The notes under the pieces: model-generated | Seen by the model: the letters and a program-made list of their open reading frames with translations, nothing else | The model's database searches: none | What the model was told of the DNA's origin: nothing | Shown: positions 37,320 through 49,999 of the stretch, in pieces | Position numbering within the stretch: the stretch's first letter is position 1 | Layout of the letters: each line of letters begins with the position of its first letter | Translations under genes and position numbers: made by a program | Source of the DNA: Lycocorax pyrrhopterus obiensis | Taxonomy: Eukaryota > Chordata > Aves > Passeriformes > Paradisaeidae | DNA length: 64,000 nt | Direction of reading: 5' to 3' | Assembly: GCA_014706295.1 (NCBI GenBank) | Contig: JACSVZ010000011.1 | Coordinates: 10,818,163 to 10,882,162, forward strand

Positions 37320-40300
37320 GTAATGACAAACATATGGAAGTTTGTCCTGCAAGGGCTCACCCACCTGTACAAATTTTGGGTCAGGTTACCTGGTGTCTCG
37401 CCAGTAGCTTCAAAAGAGCTTTATTTATTTACTCTAGCCAAGAATTTGGCGCTCTATTTTTTAATCTGCCCACATCTTTCACCTCCTCCTGAAGCGCTTG
37501 TTCTCCCAGGGCTTTTCTTTTTGCCATTAACACTCCCAGTTCTGGATGATTATTACATTAACAGGGATTCCAGCTGAGGGTGGGGCTCACTCCCAGCAAA
37601 TTAGTCAGTGTGGATCTCCACTCCTCCATGGCTTGGTTCCCACCAGTATCTGAGCAGGCTTGTACATACTGCAACTGCTGCTGTGATTTACTGGAAAGAG
37701 ACCCCTTATGTGTCATTCATAAGCTGAGTGGATGAGATAGAAACGACAACCAAACACTTGAATTGCAGAAAGGAAACCAACATTCACTAACCTGGTTCTG
37801 TATTTTACTAGTGCCAGATGCTGCTTCTGCAAACCTTTCCTGCTTGCTCCTATGAGCTGAGCTTTTGTATATTACCTTGAGTGTGGGAGACTCAAAAGAC
37901 TCTAGATACAATCAGAAGGACACTCCAAGAACCAGATCCTTCAATAGAGTTGAGTACTTCCCAGATGTGCTAGCTGCCCCTCTCTATAATTTTATTTGGG
38001 ACCTATAAAGCACTCAGCCTTGGACTCTGAATTCTTAGAAAAGGATTTGCCAGTGCCAAAAAATTAGCATTGGAATTTGGTCTTACAAATTCTTCACCAC
38101 ATTGAGAAAAAGATGATTTGAGAAGGCCCATAGCATCATGATTTGAGGATGCCCATGTATCCTTTCAGAGATGAGGCCCCTAATTCCATAGGTCACACTT
38201 GAACTGAACCTCAGATATATTGAGACATAACTCACACTGCTTACAATGGAACTCATCCAACCTCTACTATAAGAGTAGATGAACTATATTCAGATGAACT
38301 TCCTGAACCAGATGGTCAAGCCAGGTCAGCTTCACAGATCCTAAGGTGGGAGAGAAAGTGATTTACTGTCATTGAAACTTCCTGAGGTCACACATTATAA
38401 CAGAAAGATAATTTACCAAAAAGAGAAATAAGATTACTGGGTGGACTCAATGCTTAAAATGGACTTAGCATTGGTTTTGAACTTATTTAGATGCATGACG
38501 GAGAAACACAGATTTGTTTCCATTTATAAATGTCCAAAATGACAACCTGAATTTAGACAAGTGCCTGACTTGACCAGTGCCAGGCTGACCTAATTGGTAG
38601 CAGAAGAACCATATTCTTAGCTGCAACGTACGGACAGCACGGGCAGCTGTCAGGCAACCTGCCCCAGGCGACTGCAGTGCTGGGTGGACAAAGCAAAGAT
38701 GGAGAAATGCCTTATTAAATCCCTCTGGTGTTCATTTGGGGCACAATTCCCCCATACATACCTGTGCCTAACCAGTGATGTCCACAGACTCACACTGGGG
38801 TAGCATTCTGGATTTATTTTTCCCTGATATCAAACAATGACTAGCCCTACCTAGACTTCTCAAGAAGGAAAGTAAGAGACTATAGTTTGAGACTATTCCT
38901 GCAGTACCAAACACATTTATTGCAGATTGAGATAGTTCCCAACAGATTTCTCCTAAATTTCTTCTAGTTGGACATAGAGCAGTATAATTTAATAGCAGGG
39001 GTTGAAAGGGAAAAGGCAATGTGAGAAGCCACCAACATTTTTCTTTGAGAAGTGTTCAGAAATCAGCTGCGATTGCTTCCCTGAATTTTGCCAGAAATTG
39101 AGGTTTTTGTCAACTGCCCCAGGGTGTGTCACCCCCAAGGAAGCCAAGTGAGGGATGAGGGGTGAAGGCTGCACTCCCCTAGACAAGCTGCATGGGATCA
39201 GTGCCTTCAGTGGCATGTCCTCTTCCCGCTGCTCCCTGTTTGCTATCAGCACCTGTGATAACACAAGTGCTTCCGTGGCACCAAGCACAGCAGCAGCAGC
39301 AGGGGTGACCAGCTCCTCTTCAGGCAGGCCCAGTTTCCCTAGGCTTGCTGGAGAACTTCTGAAAATTGTTTGTAGTTAGTGACTTGTTTCTTAAGAACTC
39401 CCTCAATACAAAGCCATGTAAAATAGATTCAGCCAAGAATTGAAACCATTACTAAGTATAAATTATTTTATCTTTCATTTTTACCTATTCACAGAGGGAA
39501 ATGCACCTTGTGCACTATACAAATCCAATTTAAGCTTTGAGAATAGGCTCTAAGTAGGACTTAAGTAGTATAGAGGCCTTTAAGCTGACCCTCTACGCTG
39601 GGGTTAATTTCATCCAAAAGCTTTTCCAAGAGATAAGGAAACAATCTTTCATGTACAAAGTGCTTGAGGAAACCAAGAAACAGTAAAAGAATCTGCCTGC
39701 TTTGAAAGCTTTGTATCTCACCTCAACACTCAATAGAGAGATGTGTTGTGTTGATGTACTGTAGATTATACCTTACCCAAACGGTGAAGTTAAAAGAAAA
39801 CAGGATCCCTTGACACTGTCTTAGACAACCCATAATACAGCACTATCATTAAATGAAGTTTACAAAAGGCTTCTATTTACATGTCTGCAGAAAATAGACC
39901 AGGGCACAGGATGCTGACTGCAGTGTAAATGTTAACTGAGGGACTGCACGGCACTCGCTGCGCTGCGGAAAACCCAGGGCAAACAGAAGGAGGAGAAAAT
40001 GGTCAGGCTGCCCAAAGCAGCCCTGCATCCCAACAGCAGGCTGGCTTTCAGTGGAAAACTCCACCATGCTACAGGAATGGAGGGCAAGAGCAGGATTAAT
40101 GGGCGGTATCTGGCAATTTAAAAGATAGCTGTGAAAAAGTCACTCAATGATGAAAGAACAAGAGACAGGATTAGACATAAATCAGCCTTGTTGCTGCCGG
40201 CCTCCAGAAAAAGTCTCTAGAATTGGTGGTCAGAAGTTAAAAGAGATGGCAAGGCAGATCTGTACCTTGGGAATGAAATGTTGTTTTCATGGGAAAACCT

Positions 40301-43300
40301 CACTGTTGTAAACACCTGGGCCAACCATTATATGTGCGGAGAAGTCGACGGTGTTCATGTTGGAAAGGTCAGGCTTCTCTATGGGCAAGTGAATCTGTTT
40401 TGCTTCTGGAGATGTTTGGAATTGTGAAGAGAGAAGGAAATCCCAGTTCTAAACAACTGTATGGATAAAGAAGAAAATGCCTTTCAGCAGGAAATAGATG
40501 AATTCAGGTATATCAACTGCTTTTAATTTCAATAACAAAAAATGCAAAAGAAGAAAATATCTCAGAATAGTATTGGTGAGCAGAATATGACCAGCAAGGA
40601 TCAAGACACCAAGCTTAGATTATTTACAGACCAAGGTTATTTTGGGCAGGGCTGTGTCCTTATTTTCTCTTGCTTCCAAAAACATTTCCAACAAGGCTGT
40701 GCAAAAGGACCCCTGTTGAGGTGAATGCTATTTGTGACTTCACTGTTTGTAACCAACTGCTTTTACCCACACACTCAACCTTAAAATGACCTCTATTCAT
40801 GACTAATGTAGGGCTGAATCGAAAGGACTGCTCTTGACAAAAACCTCTACATCTCACAGCAACAGGCAGTGCCAGCCTGTGCTTCCCCCCAGTCAGGATG
40901 GCCGGGCCACTCACGGCCGCTGCATCTCTTGCCTCCAGGTACTATACGGAAGTTTGTAATGCCCAGGCGTGTCCTACACACAGGATTTACCAGAGTTTGA
41001 CCCATTTTCAAGTTAAGACATCACTGTGAGAGGTCAAATTCAACGTTCTATTCTATTATGTAGCTATTAAGACACAGCCCTGCAAAGATCTACTGTGAAC
41101 AGCTTCCCTCAGAGGAGCACTTCCCTGCAAGGCCTTTGAATCCTAGATGTGCTGTGTCACACGGGCTCTAGTATCATGTGTAGCCACACATTGTCATTAA
41201 CCACCCTTTAGTAGGTAATAGGGTGAAACATGTCAGTGAACCATAAACCCAGACTGATTTAGAAGATAAATTGTAATGGCCCAGAAGTAGCTGTTACAGC
41301 CTTTCCTGTCAATACTTCACCTTTAAAAAAATTCCCTAAATACTTACTAATACTGCCAGATGTAATGGCTGTCAATAACATTTACTTTAAATAGTCCCCA
41401 AACACATTACATAACCTGCATTTAAAAAGTCCATCTTGCCAATAGTTGGAGGAAGTGCAGCAAGCTACCCTGTCACCTCTGGTAAGCTCCTGGGAGCAAT
41501 GCTGCTCTTTGCTTTTCCACATTAACCCTTCACTGCCTGACCTGTCTCCTCCTGAAAGTTAAGGTGAGGATGAGAGCGGCAGAACTGGGGGTGTAGCTGC
41601 ACCACGTGTCAGGTTCAGTGGCAGAGCCGGTATCTGCTGCTCCTGCTCCCTCCTCTACTAACAAGGGCAATTATCGAGCAGCACCATGTTGATGATGGAG
41701 GCTGCAGTGTGGGCACACTGATGGCAATGAGTCAGGAGTTCAGTCCCACTGGGGTGGGAATGAATGGGAAGGAGCAGCCCAGCGGGCTAGAGACCCCTCA
41801 TGGCAGTTCCTCAGCCCAGTAACATTACATGGCTGTGTCTGCTGAGGACAGCAGCCAACCTGCATGGAGGCTCTGCCCTTGCTTTGTCCCATCTCTCAGA
41901 CCATGGTTTTGTGTTTTAAACACCAGCACCACAGTGCTAACACACAGAAGTCGCCTGTTGGCAGCTGGCTGATGTGAGCATGGATGCAACCCTGTGTGCA
42001 TTACCACTGCTGAAGGTTACTGTTGGTTAGGAGGGCAAATGAGTGGCACATACTGCGATTACGCAAAATAGGGATCAGGATAATTACTGGATTGCTTCAA
42101 GAGGGAGACAGGAGGAATCATTTGTCACATCACAAGCATTAACTGTCAGTGTTAATTACAGGTATTTATGTCTGCGACTTCTGGGATTAGCCAAGTAAGC
42201 CCAGTACGATGAAGAAGGGCATTGGTGAGGGAAGTGGAAATCATGTTCCTTGGGGCAACAGCAGAGCCATGGGATAATCACATGTGTCTTCCAGGTGTCA
42301 TCCACCTCCTGTGCCTCTCTGGCAAAGCAACACTTTGCAGTCCTGTATGTCAACAGCACTGAGCAGAAAATAACTTGGCTGAGACATCTGCAATTTTTAG
42401 ATTTCACTCAAGTAGGGTCAATGCTCCACAGTCTCCAAAGAAAGGGATGACACTAGACCTGTGAAAAAACTGGGCCTACATTCAAAAGAAATCATGTCTA
42501 ATCCATCTGTTGGGAGCCAAGATCTAGTCTTCTATAGTATTTAAGCGCCTGGGGCCAGTGTAGTCATATAAAGAGTAAAATCCTCTAAGTTTTTAGTGCA
42601 GCTGTTTCAAACTCATCCAGATGTGGTACCAGGTGTGGGAAGGCACAGCAGGAATAAAATCACACTCATGCCTGGATCTGCCAGCATACAAAACAGAGGC
42701 AATTGTGACAGAAACATCACCCTTTACTAGGGCCATTTCAAAAGGAATCAATAATCTAAGTAATTCGGAAGTCAGCATTTCCAAAACCTAGCAAAGAGCC
42801 ATAGCAATGGGACAAGTTAAAGAAGGATGTGGACATGATTTGTTGCATGCCAGAAGCAGGAGATACCAAAGTATTTTGAGGAAAGGTGGGGAGAGCAGAC
42901 AGGAGCTGCACCCCAGGGATGGGCACTCCTGGATGCCAGGCACTGGTACCTGACCTGAGAACTCAGCCAAGCTCTGGTGCACTCCTCAGCCCCAAGTCCA
43001 GGGGAAGGAGCTTTCTTACTTACTAACCCCCACACACATGACTAGAGGTGAAGGTGTGCACAACTAACTGTGTTCACAGGTTTACAGATCAAGCCCTATA
43101 TCTACTCCTTCTCTCCAGACTAAGTGAACTAAAAAAAGACTCTTAGGGCTGCTCTGAACTCCACACGTGTCCACTTATGATGACAAAGTTATAGATGAAG
43201 GCCCTGAGGGTGCAACTTCACCTGTGACAAGCCTTTAGGTCATTCAAATGTTCAGAAATAGCTATACAGTTCTTGTAAAAAGGAAGATCAGAGAAGGAAC

Positions 43301-44680
43301 AACACTAAGAACAGTCATATCCAAAAAATAATTCAACAGTAAAGGTTTTTTTGAATCCACAAGTAAATGCTCTATCTTCTATTTCATCTTCCTAAAATCC
43401 TTTAGCTAACAGCAGGGACGCACATTGTCCCATCTCTGTAGTAAATGCCCCAAACCAGCGGTAGTTCTACAATAAAGACCAAGCCTACTGAGTTACCATC
43501 ACAAGACCATTATTGTTTTGGAAGATCTTTTCAGCTCATGTTTTTGAAATGGGAGCATTTCAAATTGTATTTTAAGAGGTTTGAGTCTTCCTGGCAAAGC
43601 ATAGTTCGTAGGCAGAGGTGCTGCCTTTCATTACACTGTCTGACGCAATCTAAAAGGCTTTAGGGCACAACCAGGATCTTGGTGAAATGGCAGAACCTTC
43701 CATGGACGAGAATAGCACAAGGCTATTAATTTGCACTGCATCTGTAGGAATATGATGAAACTATACCTCTTCTGGTGTAGGCAGTGGTAACTGTTTACGC
43801 TGAAAGAAGTACAGTTTGAAAGATGCCTGTTAGCATCTTTCTGGAAGAGTATTAGTTTGAAAAGCTCACTAATTGTAAGCTTACAATATAACAAAGATAG
43901 TATTTAGAAAGCTTAGATGACAATTCCTCCCTAATCTAGATCTGAAAATTCTCTGTTGCTTTAATGAGATAATTAATCATATCCTGAGACTTCTTTTTTT
44001 TTCTTATAAATCTTAAAAATGATGAATATAGTGTGAATCAGTCATTTGCAAATTTATTGCCTGAACTAGCATTTCAATGCCTTCTAGTATCAAGGCACTG
44101 CTGGAAATAAAGACGCACTTCTGAAAGAGTTAAATAAAGCAGGGTCAATTATCACTGGAATGCTAACCAGAACTCTCTAGGGCAAGATAAATCAATAGTA
44201 AATACCATCTTACTAGGAAAGTGTGTGTCATTTTCAGTTCAGTGTACTGAAAAGCACACTGCTCTGTTAAATTAAGTAAGAATTGTAATAATATCTTGGC
44301 ATGTAGTAGAAATAGCAGTAGGTGAAGTTTCCTCCATGAAGCCAAGAACTGACGCAATGGCAGCTCGTATGGCTATAATTGTATATTTTGCTAGAATCAA
44401 AAATAAGGGTTTTAATGTATTATTAAATTCTTTGCTTGGAGGCAGGCATCCACACACCTACAATTATTTTAATTGCATGTTCCAGATTTTTTTGTTTTTC
44501 AGAATTTTATGACAGAAGCTGAAGTTAAAATTAATACCTCTCAATATACTTTCCTGAGTTTCAGTAATAAGTTCTTCTCTTTGGGTAGTGGAGTGGTTTA
44601 TTCAGTGTGTTATATTTTTAGTTTCATGGAAAGGTTTTGGAAAAAATTGTGCCAAACAAAATACGCGTGGTAACCAGTAT
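37320..44680. other. Gene-free stretch
   Basis: Open frames are short (about 100 codons or fewer), scattered and on both strands. No splice-supported exon, RNA gene or diagnostic mobile element was recognised. Confidence 0.5.
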
Positions 44681-44687
44681 TCAAACT

Positions 44688-44713
44688 AAATTAAATAAGT
44701 AAATTAAATAAGT
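44688..44713. repeat. Perfect 13-bp tandem duplication
   Basis: AAATTAAATAAGT occurs twice head to tail with no spacer (44688-44700 and 44701-44713). This is a recent-looking local duplication in AT-rich sequence. Confidence 0.9.
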
Positions 44714-44719
44714 CTGGAG

Positions 44720-46290
44720 AGCAGAAAAGAACAAGTTTGGAAGCTGAAGACATCACTACGGTCCACTTCCACCAGGAAGAGGTGGCAGTGGAGTCACACG
44801 TTGCAGCTCCTGGAGTCCTTGTGGAATTGTGTCTCTAAAGACACAGGGAAGAAGCAGGCTCTTGTGGCTAAACTGCAATAGGGGGTTGCTCTGTGCCCTT
44901 GGTACCTGCTCATGGCAGGCCAGTGTCTGGGTTTGCAGCACGTTCCTACTCTGCACTAACGTTTCATATGCACTCTTAGCCAGCAGGATGTAGTTTAGCT
45001 CACTGTCACAACAGGGTGGTCACGGGAAGGACAAAATCCTTCTCTCAGCACACAGTGCCCTCTGTGCTTAACGTGGAGCATCTGACACTACATACATCTC
45101 ACACGAGCTCCTGGGAAGGGCTGGTGAAGCCTTTTACTACCACTTAGCCTCTGTTCCTGATTCTGCTGCTGAATTCCATGATCTGGAGAATACCAGGCTG
45201 CCCTCCCTGCCCAAAATCTGCTGCTGGATCCCTCGGATTGACATTTTCCCAGACCTCACCAACAGATATCTTTCATCTCCTCTGCATCAGCAGATCACAA
45301 GAACTGTCAGGACCTGTTCAATTTCACTGACACCAGTGGTATTTCTCCTGATTTATAGCAAACTAAGTGGAATGGGAATAGGCACCGAGCTCTGGAGGGT
45401 CACACACATTGCCATTTGCCACCCCTTCCCACTGGGACAGGAGGCTGGAAAGCAAGTGCTCATATGCTCATGGCAAGGGCACTTCCTCTTAGGAAAAATA
45501 TTAATATATACCCAAATCTTGACTTTCATTAAGCTTAATGCATTTGCAGCCAATTGCATTTGATAGAAAGCCTTTCCCAGGTAGTATTTAAGCTCATCAA
45601 GAACACTAATCAATGGCTGGTAGTTAAATGCATTCTTAACTTTTTATGTGCATTGTCCTTGCGCCATGTGATGTGATGTCTTTATAACAAGATCATTAGG
45701 GAAAATCACAAAGATTAATAAAAATACAAGGAGAATTGGACGCAAGGGGTTCCATTAAATAGAACAGGATCACGGGCAAATGAGGCTCTGCGGTATTCTG
45801 AGTTGTAAGATTTTAAGTGGGTTTTTGCTATACTCTATTGTTTGTTGGCCTTTTTCTTAGTTCTTCCTTTTACAGCTGTACTGAGCTCATGCAAAATAGG
45901 CTGGTCCCAGAGCAAACCTAGAGTTGAGAGGAGAAAAAAGCTCATGTTCCCAAACTGTTGTGTTTCTACCCTCCCTCCTGGAAAGAATATGAAACCAGGA
46001 CTTAAAATAAAAGGCAGAAATTCTAAACAACCCCTTTGACTGCTTTTATCCAAAGACAGAGTTTAGAGCTGAAAAATTCCATTGATCTATCAGTATGCTG
46101 CTTAGAGAGGAGTTAGAGAGGAGACTGCAATTATTTCAGGAAGATAAGCTCTATTTAAAAACAAAGTACTCAGCTCAAGGCTGAGCTCCACACACTGACT
46201 CTGCCCATTACAGGATGTAAAAGCTCAGTACCAAGCAGCTGCAGCCCAGACACCCTTCCAGCATGAGGAACAGCAATCCCTGGTGGATGG
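44720..46290. other. Gene-free stretch
   Basis: Short chance frames only. The segment about 45640-45800 is AT-rich with unusual words and could be conserved non-coding DNA, but nothing specific can be named. Confidence 0.5.
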
Positions 46291-46295
46291 GGCTT

Positions 46296-46375
46296 TTCTG
46301 GGGCAAGTCACCACATCTCCCTGCGCCTCAGTTTCTCAATGTGAAATGAGGAATCATGGCTTCATCTTCTACCCT
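46296..46375 (+). repeat. MIR (CORE-SINE) fragment
   Basis: GGGCAAGTCACCACATCTCC is followed by GCGCCTCAGTTTCTCAATGT and then AAATGAGGAATCATGG. This tracks the MIR core (GGGCAAGTTACTTAACCTCTCTGTG, CCTCAGTTTCCTCATCTGT, AAAATGGGGATAA) in order and spacing. It is the clearest MIR in the window. The element is old and non-functional; the consensus comparison is from memory. Confidence 0.6.
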
Positions 46376-46379
46376 TTTG

Positions 46380-47690
46380 TCTTTGTTCAAAATGCCACAG
46401 CATGTTACATCTCTTGCCAGATGTTATACACAGTTCTTAACAAATACAATGAGGCCAGAACTAGCTCTGGAGGCTGTAACTATCAGTGTAAGCATGATAC
46501 TAATAACTTTCCACAAGAGGCCAAGCAATAAGGACAGTCTGGGAATCTTGGAGTGACTTGCACCTCGGTTTGAGGCGGAGATTTAAGAATTAACTCCTTC
46601 AGCATTATAATAAACTTGATGGGTTTATTTTTCTCTATTTTCCACAGAAAATCCTCTACGCTATTTCTTTGTTTTAGTGAAGCCTTAGCTAGTCTGTGCT
46701 AGCTCTGCTGACCTGGGAACAAGCTTCAGCAGTCTTTAAGGCACCCAATATTAACATGAAAGTCTGTAATCACATCTTCCCAGCTGTTAGAGCCCACAGT
46801 GTCACTGGGAGTTTGCATGGCTAAAACAGAATTTGCTGTATAATCCATGTGCCGTGCTGTTCATGCATGGTAATTATGTATAACAAAATCCATAAGAAAG
46901 GAAGCAGCTCCACATAGTCTGCTTTAAAGTATGAAGGGAAGGACTTATTTTTGCAGTCCAAAGAAACCAGCTAAAAAGAAAATTGTTCCATACTTTTTTC
47001 ATGACTAGCAGCCACTAAACCATCAGTGGCCCCAAATTTCAGAAGGCACTTTCTGAGTACCCTTCCTATCTCAGATGGTCAACTATTAATCTCTTCCAGC
47101 CAGCAGATACAAAGTTCTGAGTTACAGTTGTTGTTTTTAGAGAGCAAATCTTTTACTGTATTCATAATGCAACTAACAGGCCCACGTGCTGGGAAGAACA
47201 TGGTACAGAGATGCCAGAGTACAGAACGACCTCAATTTCTGACTACCAGCATCCTGCCACTACTGTGCATCCACTCCTGTGTAACCTGTGGCCCACAGAA
47301 GATCTTGTTTCCATGCAGAGAGAGATCTATGACCAGCTTTCCAATTTGACATAACTTATGAAATACTTCTTCATGGAAAATTTAGACAAAACAAAACTGT
47401 CACTGTCATATTTCCTACCGTCTTACCTCTGCCTTTTCAGTATCTTGTGGAAGCTGTAATTTGGGTGCCTAATTTAATTCTGTGGTCATCATCTCTTACA
47501 ATGTATTACTTCTGAGACATTAAAAGCTGTGAAAAAAAACATCCTGTCATAGTAGAGGCAACCTGACCACAGCACCAAAATGCAGCAGATATTCTTATGT
47601 ATATAAAAATTAAGCAAAGCAGAGTTTCCACTAGGCCCTCAGAGTAGGCTTAAAAAGTAAAAATAGAATTGGGAAGAAAATTGAGTTTCT
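46380..47690. other. Gene-free stretch
   Basis: No coding or RNA feature. The segment about 46840-46930 (CATGCATGGTAATTATGTATAA region) has homeodomain/POU-like words and could be regulatory, which is unproven. Confidence 0.45.
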
Positions 47691-47711
47691 GGGGCAAAAT
47701 ATGGTGTCCCT

Positions 47712-47790
47712 AGCCTCAAAAACCCCAACAAACACCAAGCAAAAAAAGCTCACAAAAACACACCCAAAACCCCACCCAAAACCCAATTCA
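47712..47790 (-). repeat. A/C-rich low-complexity tract with G-quadruplex motif on the minus strand
   Basis: A nearly G-free A/C run. At 47763-47784 the plus strand has C-tracts at 47763-47765, 47770-47773, 47775-47777 and 47782-47784 separated by AAAA, A and AAAA. The minus strand therefore has four G-runs of at least three with loops of 4, 1 and 4 nt, fitting the standard quadruplex pattern. Confidence 0.75.
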
Positions 47791-47996
47791 GATTTCAGAG
47801 GAAAAGTGTCACAAGTATTTTTTATATCGCTACCCAGTTGTGATATATCACAATCCAGCTGAATATCAGAAAAAAAAAATTTAGGCAGCAAAGTTGGGAG
47901 CAGGTCTGCTACGAACAACATACAACTAAATGTAGCCCTGATACATGGAAAATCAGACGTTCTTAGGAACTGCTTTACTTTTAGGCCTCATAAGGA

Positions 47997-48064
47997 CTAA
48001 CTCAATATCTCAGTTGTCTTTACTTCCCTGTTTCCAAGCCGTGCCTTGCTCCCCAAAGCCTCAA
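47997..48064 (+). repeat. Diverged dispersed repeat, copy A
   Basis: By eye about 84% identical over 57 aligned columns to 49910-49982, with a 5-bp gap. Shared words include ATATCTCAGTTG and TGCCTTGCT. Most differences are transitions, suggesting an old repeat. The family was not recognised. Confidence 0.7.
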
Positions 48065-48069
48065 CTCCC

Positions 48070-49625
48070 CACCTAAACACTCCTGTCTTTGGAGCTGAAA
48101 GGGGCAAGGAAAGGAAACAGCCTTCAGCAGAGAAGTGGAGCATTCAGCAGGCGACAGCTCGTGCTCGTGCTTTTGAGGCTGCTCCTGGGACTCTGGCATT
48201 GCCCAACAGGAATATTTCTGCTTTGTTTAACACAGTGAAAAAACATCAGTCGACACTGTAATGTTAAGAGCGGTGGATGCAAGTACGATCGATAAACAAA
48301 CACGTCTTTGTTTTAATAGTGGGGAGTGACTTATCATAGTTAATTATAGGAATTTACAGCTATTTATGTGAACTCAAGAAAGCAGAAAACATTCATTTGT
48401 TGGTAGTGTAACTGCTGGGTGGAGGCAGCCCAGATGCATGGAGATGAATGCTAGACTGTATCTTGTTTGCCTTGTTAGTCACAACTTTACTATGTAAATT
48501 TGAACTCCAGTGAGTAGCTACTTGGCACATTAAAATGTATAATTACAGACACACAAAAAACCCACGGAAAGTGACATTTAAACATTGTTTCTCTGTCACA
48601 TATCAGTTAAATATAGAAAAAAAAGCCCATATTTACTTTAATCCGCAGTAGACACTTGGTCTCGCACCTGCTGCTCACACGCAAAATATGTCATTATCAC
48701 TCAGTGTCCATCCTCTTACACAGAGAAAACAAAGTCACTTTGGTTCAGTTTTGTCTCACTTCAAGCCTCAGAGGAGCTGCACTTACAGTGGAATGTTAAG
48801 CAGAAAACAAAACCAAAATAGCGCAACACCAACCACAGTTCATTTGCAGGGGAAAAAAAAAAGGCTGCTCTTGTGCACATTCAATAATTATCCAAACCAA
48901 TTATGATATGATGGAACGAACTCCAGAATCAACTTTTTCATCACTTTTCAAAGACAGAGCAGTGCTACTGATACACCACTGTCACCATTAGCAGTCGCAC
49001 CACTGCTGCAGAAAGTGCTTGGCCAGCAGCACGGAGCTGGCAGGGTCAAGGGCTGTGTGCTCCCATGCACACTGCTGCCAGATAAGGCTGCTCGTGTCCT
49101 ACGTATTTCTTCTGGACAGGAATCATTGGGAACAATTATTTGAAACACATAAACCAGCAGCTTCTAATAAACACCAGATCTTCTGCTAGGAAGGACCTAA
49201 AAGCATTCCTGGCTCTGTAAGGACAAGTTTCAGCAAGCAATCACCTACATCTAAAACCCTTAGATATATAAATAATTCCCCAGTACTACAGTGGCTACTT
49301 GTACCATATCTGTCAATGCATTTATCTTTGGGAGACCTCCTGGAAGAAGCTAAATTTATTATTTTACAGAGGGAGGACCAAAGCAGAGAGACATTAAGGA
49401 AGGAGTAGACTGTTTGAAGCAGCACAAGAGCAGACTCCCCAAGGTGACACTGACCAAACCTCATCCTCTGTGGCAACATGCAGCTGTGACAGCTCATGCT
49501 CACAGACACGAGACTGGCTGGGTTCAAGGTGGGCTCTTTCTGAAATCAGACTCTCAATAGGGCTTGACTACATGCTGAGGAGCCGTGCAAGGGACAGCTC
49601 CATCCCCACTGTGGGCACAGACATG
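48070..49625. other. Gene-free stretch
   Basis: Open frames up to 113 codons (49186-49527, minus) with no recognisable features. A short A run lies at about 48851-48862. Confidence 0.5.
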
Positions 49626-49629
49626 TCCC

Positions 49630-49705
49630 CTGTGACTTGCCCAGGATTACACCCAGGGAAGCTATGTAAGGAAAAGAGGAGAACCAGAATTTTCAGAGAA
49701 GCATT
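49630..49705 (-). repeat. Degraded MIR-like fragment, antisense
   Basis: GTGACTTGCCCAGGATTACA followed by GAACCAGAATTTTCAGA resembles the reverse complement of the MIR core (TAACTTGCCCAAGGTCACACAG ... GAGCCGGGATTCGAACCC). Diverged; assigned by recall. Confidence 0.4.
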
Positions 49706-49909
49706 GGATCACCTTTCTTCCATAAAAATAGCATTCATATTTGAGAAGATCTTTCAAATTTTCCTTTCTTCTAAGTAAGGCGAAGGAGTGCAGGGACCCA
49801 GGATGTTGCAACCTGCATGCTGCAATCTAACATCATTTTGATTTAGAAATAACTCTCAATAATTCTCAAATAACTCTCCTCCCAAGCCCAGGTTTCTCCC
49901 AGCAAATAA

Positions 49910-49982
49910 CTAACTCATCTCGATATCTCAGTTGCATTTACTTCTCTGCTTCCAAACCATGCCTTGCTCACCAATACCTGCA
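49910..49982 (+). repeat. Diverged dispersed repeat, copy B
   Basis: Partner of 47997-48064 in the same orientation about 1.9 kb away. It carries an extra TCTCG after CTAACTCA compared with copy A. Confidence 0.7.
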
Positions 49983-49999
49983 ATTACACAACTGACTAA

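Noticed and set aside
41345..41375. TAATACTGCCAGATGTAATG resembling the start of miR-200/429 family members
   Set aside because: Only the first ten bases agree, and no hairpin partner arm was seen nearby.
44503..44600. Exon-like start after a TTTGTTTTTCAG acceptor
   Set aside because: No convincing donor follows, and the open frame reads as AT-rich chance sequence.
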